From positions 1 through 30,672 of the IMG/VR virus record IMGVR_UViG_3300005549_000023: DNA of 30,672 nt; one strand, given 5' to 3'. Within the stretch, counting starts at the first letter, position 1; each line of letters begins with the position of its first letter. This DNA comes from a virus. Positions 1 to 6,067 of the stretch are shown one piece after another. The translations under genes were made by a program, and so were the position numbers. The notes under the pieces were generated by a model, which was not told the origin of the DNA, made no database searches, and worked only from the letters and a program-made list of their open reading frames with translations.

Positions 1-127
1 CACGGGGAGGCGACATTAAGTAGCAGCGTCTCAGGGTAAACAGGAGCCACACTGTCGGGGAGAGATAGTTCGTTCTTAGTTAGGCTCTGAGACGCTGCGC
101 CCACTTTACCTTTAACCCGATACCTAC
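1..127. other. non-coding left edge with long inverted repeat
   Basis: I see no convincing gene in this stretch. It holds a perfect 12-bp inverted repeat, GCAGCGTCTCAG at 23-34 and its complement at 87-98. G-U and G-C pairs can extend the stem inward to about 15 pairs, leaving a loop of roughly 46 bases. No T-tract follows the right arm, so a simple intrinsic terminator is unlikely. It could be an RNA structure in the leader of the first gene or a DNA site. Confidence 0.6.
23..98. repeat. 12-bp perfect inverted repeat
   Basis: The arms are 23-34 and 87-98, identical as reverse complements over 12 bases and separated by 52 bases. As RNA it makes a long hairpin ending about 30 bases before the first ATG at 128. 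Its role is unknown. Confidence 0.75.
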
Positions 128-295
128 ATGAAATTTACCGAAGCAGTTATAGTCGCCATCATCAGTAACGCTACCACGATCCTTGTGGTGGTACTCAGTC
201 GAATCTGGAGCCATCTGGAACATCGGCAGACAGAACAGACCGTGACAGACACGAATGAGAAGGTAACGGGGCTGGTGAACGGAAAGATCTTGTAA
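128..295 (+). CDS. small single-pass membrane protein, holin-like
   Basis: This is a 55-residue protein. Residues about 6-25 form one hydrophobic helix (AVIVAIISNATTILVVVLSR), followed by a short polar tail ending GLVNGKIL. A small one-helix protein heading a cassette of membrane and coiled-coil proteins fits a holin or accessory lysis membrane protein, but nothing in the sequence proves it. No clear Shine-Dalgarno precedes the ATG. The next gene begins 16 bases after the stop, so the two are probably co-transcribed. Confidence 0.55.
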   Translation: MKFTEAVIVAIISNATTILVVVLSRIWSHLEHRQTEQTVTDTNEKVTGLVNGKIL

Positions 296-310
296 CAGGA
301 GACATCGTGC

Positions 311-904
311 TTGGCAGAAGGGAGCAAACAAAGGATCGGGTTAGGGGTAGACGCCTATGGCGGGGCTGTGATCGACCCCACGAAGAACGTGCTGGATCTC
401 ACCGCTGCTGCCAACAAGAGACAGGATGATCTTCGCAACGCACATGACCTGCTTATTGCAGCGGAAATCAGACGACTGGAAGAATCCGTCAAGCGCGTTG
501 AGCAGGTGTCAGAATTAAGAGCTGAGCACGCCCGTGAGATTGGCCTTATCCACCAAAGCCATGATCGAGAGATTCACAAGATGGAGCAGGATAAACTAGC
601 CGCTTTCCGTGCCAGTGACGAGATGGCTAGAATCACGGAAGCCAACCGGAGTCTTGCGGCGATTCAGGTGGTTGAGCGAACGCTGAACTCGACAGCCACG
701 GCCTTGGCTAGTCAGAACGCGGAGAACAACGTCGAGGTAAACAGGCGATTAGCGGCACTTGAAAAGTCTAGCTACGAAGGCGCTGGCAAAGGTACGGGAG
801 CAAAGAACATTGTCACGTACGCAATTGTGGCTGTAGGATTGCTGGTATCGCTGATAACCATCGGCTCAGTGGTAGTAGGGATAGCCTTTGCAATCAAACG
901 TTGA
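311..904 (+). CDS. coiled-coil protein with C-terminal membrane anchor
   Basis: The protein has 197 residues and starts at TTG, with AGGAG about 9 bases upstream. The N-terminus carries VDAYGGAVIDPTKNVLDL and an RQDDLR motif; from memory, similar motifs occur in small membrane-associated proteins of other uncultured tailed phages, but I cannot check this. Residues about 40-150 are charged and heptad-like, suggesting a long coiled coil. Residues about 167-195 form one strong transmembrane helix (IVTYAIVAVGLLVSLITIG) with a basic end, so it would be a tail-anchored protein. A lysis or membrane-organising role is an inference from its neighbours. Its stop overlaps the next start (TTGA). Confidence 0.7.
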   Translation: MAEGSKQRIGLGVDAYGGAVIDPTKNVLDLTAAANKRQDDLRNAHDLLIAAEIRRLEESVKRVEQVSELRAEHAREIGLIHQSHDREIHKMEQDKLAAFRASDEMARITEANRSLAAIQVVERTLNSTATALASQNAENNVEVNRRLAALEKSSYEGAGKGTGAKNIVTYAIVAVGLLVSLITIGSVVVGIAFAIKR

Positions 905-1140
905 AGTCAGTTCCCCTCTTACCTGAAAGGCGGTATGCTTTGATTTCAATTCAAGAGCTAGAACGTATTAAGGAAGTGCGCCAAGAGCATCCAATGTATC
1001 AACGCTACATGTGCTGTGGGCGAACCATTGGCACGCGACATGCCCAGACATGTCCACAGACTCCCGACGCAAATGGGCCGGGCATCGGTCAGGTTGATAT
1101 TCAGTACCCAGCTTTTACATGTCACGCGAAGCAACAATAG
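901..1140 (+). CDS. small Cys-containing hypothetical protein
   Basis: This 79-residue protein starts at a TTG that overlaps the stop of the upstream gene, so translation is probably coupled. The middle part holds MCCGRTIGTRHAQTC, a C-C-x(7)-H-x(2)-C cluster that might bind a metal. I do not recognise a family. The TTG start and lack of a Shine-Dalgarno leave some doubt, but the packing and codon use fit a gene. Confidence 0.5.
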   Translation: MKSVPLLPERRYALISIQELERIKEVRQEHPMYQRYMCCGRTIGTRHAQTCPQTPDANGPGIGQVDIQYPAFTCHAKQQ

Positions 1141-1166
1141 ATCTAGATCATCGGAGGTTAAGAACA

Positions 1167-1316
1167 ATGGAAGACAAGCGAAAAGGTAAAGACAAAGAGG
1201 AAGAGAAGCCGCCAGCACGGCCCGCGCCGAGTCAGCCAGCACCGAAGCCAAGCCCGCAAGACCAACCAGCGCCAACTGATCCAGGCGTTCCTGAAAACCC
1301 CGGCAAAAAGCCCTAA
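1167..1316 (+). CDS. short Lys/Glu then Pro-rich disordered protein
   Basis: This 49-residue protein begins with a highly charged stretch (EDKRKGKDKEEEKPP) and continues as Pro/Ala/Gln-rich sequence to the end, so it is almost certainly disordered. The ATG at 1167 is chosen because GGAGG lies about 10 bases upstream; the same frame is open back to 1119 but without a ribosome site. It sits between the Cys-containing protein and the 1320 gene, with three bases to the next ATG. Function unknown. Confidence 0.55.
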   Translation: MEDKRKGKDKEEEKPPARPAPSQPAPKPSPQDQPAPTDPGVPENPGKKP

Positions 1317-1319
1317 CAA

Positions 1320-1832
1320 ATGGAAGTACGCGATCTATTTCTGGTGACGCAGCGCAAAGCCTTTGAGGACGTAGAGCCGATCTGGTGGCTACGCTGGCTG
1401 TTGCGTCGCTACTTTAAGTGGCGAGGATTTGCTTGCCGCAGCCACATCTGCAACAACGAAGACGGACGACACGGTAATGGCAAGACGATTCAGTGCCCAA
1501 AGTGCGCTGCTCCTGTCATCATTCTCTGTGACGGTAAGTGCTATGCGTCTATCGAGTACCGAGGGGCGGTTGATGATGAAGCGGTGGCCCGATGGGCATC
1601 AAACTGCAAAGGCGGTTCCTTTACTCCAATCCCCTTCAATGTTGTCCTACCAGAAGAGACAGTAACGTATAAACAGGGGGATGTACCACAGTCAGAGGCC
1701 TCTCCGTGGTATCGGCGCGGGGTGATGCTGCCCTTTATAGCAATTGAGCGTTCGCAGTTTGAAAAACTAGATGCTAAAACGCAACAAGTCCTGGATTGCG
1801 CCGAGGGAAAGCGTGAAGCTAAGGCCGTATGA
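1320..1832 (+). CDS. hypothetical protein with zinc-finger-like cysteines
   Basis: The product has 170 residues. The N-terminus is Trp/Arg-rich (WWLRWLLRRYFKWR), which may be an amphipathic or membrane-associating helix. Residues about 39-80 hold Cys and His in the order CxxHxC, then CPKC and CDGKC, suggesting one or two metal-binding knuckles. The C-terminal half has no recognised motif. The start follows the upstream stop by three bases with no obvious Shine-Dalgarno, so reinitiation is likely. Function unknown. Confidence 0.6.
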   Translation: MEVRDLFLVTQRKAFEDVEPIWWLRWLLRRYFKWRGFACRSHICNNEDGRHGNGKTIQCPKCAAPVIILCDGKCYASIEYRGAVDDEAVARWASNCKGGSFTPIPFNVVLPEETVTYKQGDVPQSEASPWYRRGVMLPFIAIERSQFEKLDAKTQQVLDCAEGKREAKAV

Positions 1833-1835
1833 TCT

Positions 1836-2300
1836 ATGCAGGAATCCCCCATCGTCCTACCCCACTGGATACAAACAGCCTTCGGGTGGGTAGCATCAGG
1901 CGTTGCTGGCGGTCTTATCGTCCGACTCTACACTATTTGGCTAAATCGCAAGAAGCCTGCCGCAGAAGTTCACCTAACACAAGCCAGCGCGGCTGAAATC
2001 ACGGTCAAAGCAGGTTCTAATGCGTCTGATGCCGTGATGCGCATGATGGATCGGCTGACCGTAGCCCAATCTGAAATTGATCGGCTGCGGCAGGAGCGCG
2101 ATCGTTGGCAGGACGAATACGACAAAACATTCACTGAACGTGACGAACTGCTGCGTCGCAATGGAATGCTACAAGAGGAAGTAAAAGGTTACGAGAATCA
2201 GATTAAAACCATGAGGGCCACCCTGACATTTGAGCAAAAGAATTACGACAATTCGCAAGATGTGAAACCCGAAGATTACACATTGCCACCTAAAGACTGA
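1836..2300 (+). CDS. N-anchored coiled-coil membrane protein, spanin-like topology
   Basis: The protein has 154 residues. Residues about 9-30 form an N-terminal membrane anchor (IQTAFGWVASGVAGGLIV) followed by WLNRKK, which predicts the C-terminal part on the opposite side from an N-in start. Residues about 70-130 are a strong coiled coil (RLRQERDRWQDEYDKTF and similar heptads). N-anchor plus coiled coil is the layout of inner-membrane spanins (Rz) and of several phage structural proteins. I infer a possible lysis role only from this layout and from the holin-like gene 1.5 kb upstream. It is the last gene before a gene-poor region. Confidence 0.6.
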   Translation: MQESPIVLPHWIQTAFGWVASGVAGGLIVRLYTIWLNRKKPAAEVHLTQASAAEITVKAGSNASDAVMRMMDRLTVAQSEIDRLRQERDRWQDEYDKTFTERDELLRRNGMLQEEVKGYENQIKTMRATLTFEQKNYDNSQDVKPEDYTLPPKD

Positions 2301-2342
2301 CAGTCCCAATGACGGTTGACAAATCCGGCCAAAAAGCGCAGA

Positions 2343-2371
2343 TTGCTTTACGCGCGATGGGGTGCTAAACT
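2343..2371 (+). promoter_or_regulatory. sigma70-like promoter with extended -10
   Basis: TTGCTT at 2343-2348 and TAAACT at 2366-2371 are separated by 17 bases, and TG lies one base before the -10. Transcription would start near 2378 and run through the hairpins and the small ORF at 2480. A second TTGACA at 2316 lacks a good -10. Confidence 0.45.
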
Positions 2372-2479
2372 GCTGACACCTTAAGCGCGCCGCCCACTTG
2401 CATTTTAGGGCCGTGATGCTGCGAACGTCACGACTCTTTTGGTCTGGAGCCTGAGTTGCTCCAATTTGGAAGGGGCAGC

Positions 2480-2545
2480 ATGAAAGGCGATACTAACGCA
2501 AGGTTAACAGAGCTACCCACAAGCGACGCGGAATTCGTAGGCTGA
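2480..2545 (+). CDS. possible 21-residue leader peptide
   Basis: ATG at 2480 is preceded by GGAAGGGG about 4-5 bases away, a good ribosome site, and the frame runs to TGA at 2543. The peptide starts MKGDTNARLTELPTSD and has no recognisable motif. A 6-bp hairpin (TGGAGC/GCTCCA, 2445-2463) ends just before the ribosome site. It may be a leader peptide or chance; length alone cannot decide. Confidence 0.3.
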   Translation: MKGDTNARLTELPTSDAEFVG

Positions 2546-2581
2546 ACACCATTTCCACGTTGCTCCTTTCTTTTTCAAATG

Positions 2582-2624
2582 TCGGCCCTTGATGTTGATT
2601 CCATCTTGGGCCGATTGGCTTTTG
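2582..2624 (+). terminator. weak terminator-like hairpin
   Basis: TCGGCCC at 2582-2588 pairs with GGGCCGA at 2608-2614 across a 19-base loop, followed by TTGGCTTTT. The large loop and interrupted T-tract make termination uncertain. Its position before the 2649 promoter fits separating two transcripts. Confidence 0.3.
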
Positions 2625-2648
2625 AATAAGTGCCGGGTAACAATTCTT

Positions 2649-2677
2649 TAGACAGAACTGAAACAAAGTAATACAAT
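2649..2677 (+). promoter_or_regulatory. strong promoter for a leaderless start at 2686
   Basis: TAGACA at 2649-2654 and TACAAT at 2672-2677 are separated by exactly 17 bases; each differs from the sigma70 consensus by one base. Transcription would begin about 2684, two bases before the ATG at 2686, so the mRNA would be leaderless or nearly so. No Shine-Dalgarno precedes that ATG, which agrees. Confidence 0.6.
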
Positions 2678-2685
2678 CCGCTCCC

Positions 2686-4599
2686 ATGACCTTACAAGAG
2701 CAAATCGAGCTCATCATCGGCCCACAATCTGCTAATGGAGATTGGTTTGATACAACGCTACTAAGTAAGGCGAGACAGCATGGGGAAGCGTGTCCGGCGA
2801 TTGCGCCACAAAAGCCCGAGTCTCCGGTTCAGCCACTCGAAAAGGACTTCGCTACCATTGATGCTTATCGCACGGCGCTGAAAGCATGGACAGAAGTTCC
2901 CGTCATTGCTGCGTGGATAGCCGCGCTCGACGCTTATATTTTGCTCAACTACTACGATTTACCGTCGAGTGAATACACCGCACATGCGCGCAGCGGAGAA
3001 CCTGCGTTTCTCACGCTGGGGGATAAGTGTGCCGATGCGTGGTGGACACATCCAACGTGGATAGGCGAGGGACGGATTAGACTATGGCTTCCTAGACCGC
3101 AAGGGAATGAGGAGGCATCGCCACCACCACGCCATGCGGGGATTGCAGGGTTAATACGTCGCGCAGAGAAGCGCCCCGAGATGTGGGACTGGCTCAACGA
3201 CTATGTTTCGTACTTCTTTCATATCTACATCGGGCGCCGATTGACCGAGCCGCTCTACGATGTGCGTGAAGGTGCATTTACACTGAGGTATGCAGCGTGG
3301 CTGTCGCAGCTTCTACCCGACAGTTTTCCAACACAGGCGGGAGGCCGAACGGACGGAGCTCAACTCCGCGCAGCCTACCTGAAAGCCGTTGAATCAGCCG
3401 CAGTTGATTACTTCGGGCGTAATCAGCGCGCAGATGGAGCTTACGTTTGGAATGATAACTGGCCCGATGACGACGGCACGCTCCAAGGCGTTATGCAGCC
3501 GTTCATTGTCGGTCTGCTGCTCCAGTCACTCTGCGTCGTTCATAGGGTAACGACCAACCCCGCTGTCAAGGAGAATGTTAAGAACCAGATCTGCAACGGC
3601 TGTCGCCATCTCTACAGTAATGGACCTTACATCAAGGACCAGATAGAACAGAACTCCGGCAAGCGCATCCGTGGCTTCCACTACTTCTATCATGGAGGCA
3701 ACACGGTAAATCCGACGAAGTACGAGCAGGGTGATATTCGCTTCCCTTGGACCGCAACAGAAGCATGGTGGTTGCCGAGTACGCGCCAGGCGATCTCCAC
3801 AATCCTCGGTCCATTCGGATATGCATACAAAATCTCAGGCGATGAATTCTTCAAATCCGCAGGCAATGAGATGTACGACGCTGCCTACTTAGGCACTGAT
3901 GGCGTACGTGCAATGATGGACGACACGGCAAAGAACTTCAATCAGCATGTCATGGGATCATCTAGTTACAAGGCATGGGTTGGAGGCGTAGTGAGTCCTC
4001 CACCAGCGCCGCCCGCGCCTGCCCCCACCCCTACTCCTGAGCCCAGCCCAGACGGAACTAAGGCAACAACGATCGTTGATTCAAGTCGTGCGACATGGAC
4101 GATAGGCTCAGCAAGACAGACCTTGCGCAACGGAGTACAGGTAGGTGGTGGCGAAGGATCGATTTACAAATACCTCTCACAAGTTGTTTATGTCTCTGGT
4201 ACTGATGGATTTTGGTACAAGTGGCTGGGTAGCGCATGGGAGAGACAGACGCAGACTGAGCCGGGAACGATGCCAAGCCCCACACCGACACCGAGTCCCA
4301 CGCCGATTCCTACTCCAATACCTACGCCTACACCTTGCACAATGATGGTCAGTTCTCCGACAATTCCCGCATGGGGTACTGGAAAACTCATTGTTACGCT
4401 CACAGGGTTGACTGGGCCAGGTGAGGTCAAAGTCACTTCTAATTCAGGACAAATCACTGTCACGCCAAACTCTAAACCTGTAAGCCCAGATACGACAAGT
4501 GTGATTGCGGAATTTCAGTTGCAGGCGAAGAAGAAATCAGGGACGGTGACGGTGAGCGGGCCGTGTGGGACACAAACAGTCACTATCCCTGTACGATGA
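2686..4599 (+). CDS. 637-residue multidomain protein with Pro/Thr linkers
   Basis: Residues 1-435 form a Trp- and Tyr-rich, mostly helical domain. Motifs such as YVWNDNWPDDDGTLQG and FHYFYHGGN near 255-350 recall the helical-toroid folds of polysaccharide lyases and hydrolases, but I cannot name a family or a catalytic residue. A Pro/Ala linker (about 438-458) leads to a roughly 70-residue domain with WTIGSARQTLRNG, VYVSGTDGFWYKW and WERQ, resembling a Trp-rich module seen in bacterial secreted proteins. A second linker of PTPTPSPTP type (about 530-550) leads to a C-terminal beta-rich, Ig-like domain of 87 residues. No signal peptide is visible. It may be a virion-associated or released glycan-active protein; that is inference. 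It has its own promoter and ends four bases from the convergent vWA gene. Confidence 0.75.
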   Translation: MTLQEQIELIIGPQSANGDWFDTTLLSKARQHGEACPAIAPQKPESPVQPLEKDFATIDAYRTALKAWTEVPVIAAWIAALDAYILLNYYDLPSSEYTAHARSGEPAFLTLGDKCADAWWTHPTWIGEGRIRLWLPRPQGNEEASPPPRHAGIAGLIRRAEKRPEMWDWLNDYVSYFFHIYIGRRLTEPLYDVREGAFTLRYAAWLSQLLPDSFPTQAGGRTDGAQLRAAYLKAVESAAVDYFGRNQRADGAYVWNDNWPDDDGTLQGVMQPFIVGLLLQSLCVVHRVTTNPAVKENVKNQICNGCRHLYSNGPYIKDQIEQNSGKRIRGFHYFYHGGNTVNPTKYEQGDIRFPWTATEAWWLPSTRQAISTILGPFGYAYKISGDEFFKSAGNEMYDAAYLGTDGVRAMMDDTAKNFNQHVMGSSSYKAWVGGVVSPPPAPPAPAPTPTPEPSPDGTKATTIVDSSRATWTIGSARQTLRNGVQVGGGEGSIYKYLSQVVYVSGTDGFWYKWLGSAWERQTQTEPGTMPSPTPTPSPTPIPTPIPTPTPCTMMVSSPTIPAWGTGKLIVTLTGLTGPGEVKVTSNSGQITVTPNSKPVSPDTTSVIAEFQLQAKKKSGTVTVSGPCGTQTVTIPVR

Positions 4600-4602
4600 T
4601 CT

Positions 4603-5265
4603 TTACTTCGGTAACTTTGGCTTACCTGATGGCTTCATCATTCGTGCTCGCTGACCGTGGGAGAAATGCAAACTCTGCGCCCGCGCAGTTTTTCGATAAT
4701 TACCTACATTCGAAGACGCTACCGCAAAGGCATCAGCGGTTGCTGCGCCTACGTAGTTCGCCGCTGCTGCTGACGCTATTCCGATCTGACCCGCCTCGTC
4801 AAAGGCATCTTGATTAGCACCCAAGTAGACAAACTGCCAGTTGTACTTGTTGGTTTGTTGCTCAATCAACTGCTTGACATCGGCCTTCGAGTGCTCAGTA
4901 CTGGAGTTCTCCTGTCCGTCGGTGATGATCACAAACACCACCTTGTCAGGGCGGTTCATCTCGGGGATTGCTGCCAGCGCTCGCCCCGCGCTGTGAATGG
5001 TTTGGCCCAAAGCATCGAGCAATGGGGTTCCGCCACGCGGCTGATAGGTGCTGTCGGTCAAGTCTGGCACTTCCTTAATCGGCTTGGACTCATGGACAAC
5101 ATCAATTCCTCCGGTATCAAACTGCACCAACGTCAATAACGCATTGTCGCCAGCCTTCTTCTGCTCACCAATGAATTGATTGAACCCGCCAATTGTGTCC
5201 TCTTTAACCGATTGCATAGAACCCGAACGATCTAACAGAACGGTGATATAAGTCTCGTCCTTCAT
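4603..5265 (-). CDS. von Willebrand factor A domain protein
   Basis: The protein has 220 residues, almost all of it a vWA fold. The metal-ion-dependent adhesion site is complete: D12-R-S14-G-S16 (DRSGSM), T80 in RGGTPLLDALG, and D116 in ITDGQEN. This predicts Mg-dependent protein binding rather than catalysis. The last 25 residues are basic. It has no signal peptide or membrane helix, so it should act in the cytoplasm. Similar stand-alone short vWA proteins occur in phages and bacteria with no settled role. Its start overlaps the stop of the HTH gene by four bases (ATGA), so the two are one operon, the only one on this strand. Confidence 0.85.
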   Translation of the reverse strand: MKDETYITVLLDRSGSMQSVKEDTIGGFNQFIGEQKKAGDNALLTLVQFDTGGIDVVHESKPIKEVPDLTDSTYQPRGGTPLLDALGQTIHSAGRALAAIPEMNRPDKVVFVIITDGQENSSTEHSKADVKQLIEQQTNKYNWQFVYLGANQDAFDEAGQIGIASAAAANYVGAATADAFAVASSNVGNYRKTARAQSLHFSHGQRARMMKPSGKPKLPK

Positions 5266-5474
5266 TTCTGCTCCTTGTCTTTAACGTAGTTAGTCACAGC
5301 CCGTAGACCGTAACGGTTGAGTACCTTCGGCCCCGGCGCACGCCGACGCTTTAATACGTCACCTAAATACTGCTCGGAGATGTCCATCTTTGCGGCCGCT
5401 GCTTTCTGTGACCCTTCGGCCTTTACATCGTCCTCAATCTTCGCAAGCAGTTGGTCTATTGTCAGGTGTCTCAT
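5262..5474 (-). CDS. small helix-turn-helix DNA-binding regulator
   Basis: The protein has 70 residues. GSQKAAAAKMDISEQYLGDV followed by LKRRRAPGPKVLNRYG is a typical Xre/Cro-type helix-turn-helix: Gln-Lys in helix 2, the recognition helix ISEQYLGDVL, then a basic RR-x-PGPK segment. The start at 5474 is chosen because it gives a complete domain; the same frame is open to 5765 but that extension has no domain character. A promoter lies 9 bases upstream, which makes the transcript nearly leaderless, as is known for some phage repressors such as lambda cI. It may repress its own promoter and the divergent one at 5527-5555. Confidence 0.8.
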   Translation of the reverse strand: MRHLTIDQLLAKIEDDVKAEGSQKAAAAKMDISEQYLGDVLKRRRAPGPKVLNRYGLRAVTNYVKDKEQK

Positions 5475-5483
5475 ACGCGGATA

Positions 5484-5512
5484 AGCGTACCACGAACACA
5501 AAAAGCAGGCAA
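5484..5512 (-). promoter_or_regulatory. reverse promoter for the HTH-vWA operon
   Basis: Read on the minus strand, TTGCCT (5512-5507) and TACGCT (5489-5484) are 17 bases apart, and the ATG at 5474 begins 9 bases after the -10. Transcription would start within a few bases of the start codon. Confidence 0.45.
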
Positions 5513-5526
5513 CCATAAAGAAAACC

Positions 5527-5555
5527 GTGACTGTGCTGTGAAGTTTGGTTAAACT
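5527..5555 (+). promoter_or_regulatory. divergent forward promoter before the candidate RNA
   Basis: GTGACT at 5527-5532 and TAAACT at 5550-5555 are 17 bases apart; the -10 is identical to that of the 2343 promoter. Transcription would start about 5561-5563, at the foot of the GGCTGG/CCAGCC hairpin (5560-5584). The promoter lies back to back with the HTH promoter, so the HTH protein could control both. Confidence 0.4.
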
Positions 5556-5559
5556 ACGA

Positions 5560-5890
5560 GGCTGGAAACATGGGCAAGCCAGCCAAAGGGAAACTATGTA
5601 GAGTTTGTGAAGTTCTAAGTTTGATCTTTGATTGCGGTGGCGCTCTGACGGAAGCGCTCGGAAAATAGGGATAGTGGAAGAGGCTATGGGAGACCTGCTT
5701 AGGTCGTTGATACCAGAGCGCATGACGATGGAAAAGAATACTGCGCCTGTCCTCGTTAGGACCACTTGGGCTAGCCTAGGTCATCGTTGGCCGAAAGAAG
5801 CGATAAAAGCACAGGTCGCGGAACGACGGTGGGACTGTTCCCTGTTACTGAAGTCCCAAACGTGGTTTGAATCCACGACGCAATCAACCA
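5560..5890 (+). ncRNA. candidate structured RNA with tRNA-like closing domain
   Basis: This stretch has little coding character but many exact complementary pairs. Ends: TTGATTGCG (5628-5636) pairs over 9 bases with CGCAATCAA (5879-5887), followed directly by CCA (5888-5890). Next to the 5' strand is GCGCT-CTGACGGA-AGCGC (5640-5657), D-arm-like with GG in the loop. Before the 3' strand is CGTGG-TTTGAAT-CCACG (5861-5877), a 5-bp stem with a 7-base loop like a T-arm, though the usual loop C is U. Between them lie tetraloop hairpins at 5692-5705 and 5749-5762, and two possible pseudoknots: 5718-5722/5742-5746 with 5725-5730/5782-5787, and 5811-5815/5841-5845 with 5830-5836/5852-5858. A 5' hairpin sits at 5560-5584. 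The topology recalls tmRNA, but I find no tag peptide frame. It lies just before the terminase genes. It could instead be a packaging RNA or an unknown class. Confidence 0.5.
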
Positions 5891-5909
5891 ATGAAAGGAG
5901 GTGGTACCC

Positions 5910-6002
5910 ATGCTTGGTGGCGATTCGAACTTCGATCCTAACTACCAGCGCAAGAAATCGCGGGGGACGCATCCGCTGAAACACGCAAGGATTCACCTAT
6001 GA
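5910..6002 (+). CDS. 30-residue basic peptide with very strong ribosome site
   Basis: The frame is too short for most gene callers but has AGGAGGT (5896-5902) seven bases before the ATG, one of the best ribosome sites in the window. The product is MLGGDSNFDPNYQRKKSRGT followed by a His/Arg-rich end, net basic, with no recognised family. Its stop overlaps another ATG at 5999 (13 codons, ending 6040). It lies between the candidate RNA and the terminase small subunit gene. Confidence 0.45.
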   Translation: MLGGDSNFDPNYQRKKSRGTHPLKHARIHL

Positions 6003-6045
6003 GTGCAGCTATTATTCAACGCCCTAAATCAGACTTGTGAGTTGA

Positions 6046-6064
6046 CGGTTATTACTCGGTTATT
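6046..6064. repeat. CGGTTATT direct repeat, 11-bp period
   Basis: CGGTTATT occurs at 6046-6053 and again at 6057-6064, placing the copies one helical turn apart on the same DNA face, directly before the ATG at 6068. That spacing suits a protein-binding site, for example for the terminase small subunit or a regulator. A TTGACG at 6042-6047 overlaps the first copy. Confidence 0.4.
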
Positions 6065-6067
6065 GAT

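Larger units (their letters stand above)
2301..2685. other. gene-poor region with promoters and hairpins
   Basis: This 385-base stretch has no long reading frame that looks coding. It contains a promoter-like pair near 2343-2371, three possible hairpins (2352-2390, 2412-2432, 2445-2463), a 21-codon ORF at 2480-2545, a weak terminator-like hairpin at 2582-2614 and a good promoter at 2649-2677 serving the gene at 2686. Confidence 0.6.

Noticed and set aside
2316-2344. TTGACA as a promoter -35
   Set aside because: The hexamer 17 bases downstream (CAGATT) is a poor -10; the 2343-2371 pair is better.
5570-5668. 32-codon ORF (MGKPAKGKLCRVCE) after the 5527 promoter
   Set aside because: It has GAGG at a fair distance, but its ATG lies in the loop of the GGCTGG/CCAGCC hairpin (5560-5584) and its end overlaps the RNA closing helix. 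More likely part of the RNA.
5628-5890. Canonical tmRNA
   Set aside because: The topology is similar, but there is no resume codon and tag frame ending in LAA or the like, the usual 5' consensus is absent, and the T-loop C is replaced.
5632-5979. 115-codon open frame from a TTG across the candidate RNA
   Set aside because: It has no ribosome site and an atypical Arg/Trp/Ser-rich sequence with no domain, it overlaps the strongly initiated 5910 ORF, and the same bases form many exact RNA pairings. It would be accepted if homologues show synonymous substitution.
5999-6040. 13-codon ORF overlapping the 5910 stop
   Set aside because: Too short to support as a gene. The ATGA overlap is suggestive only.
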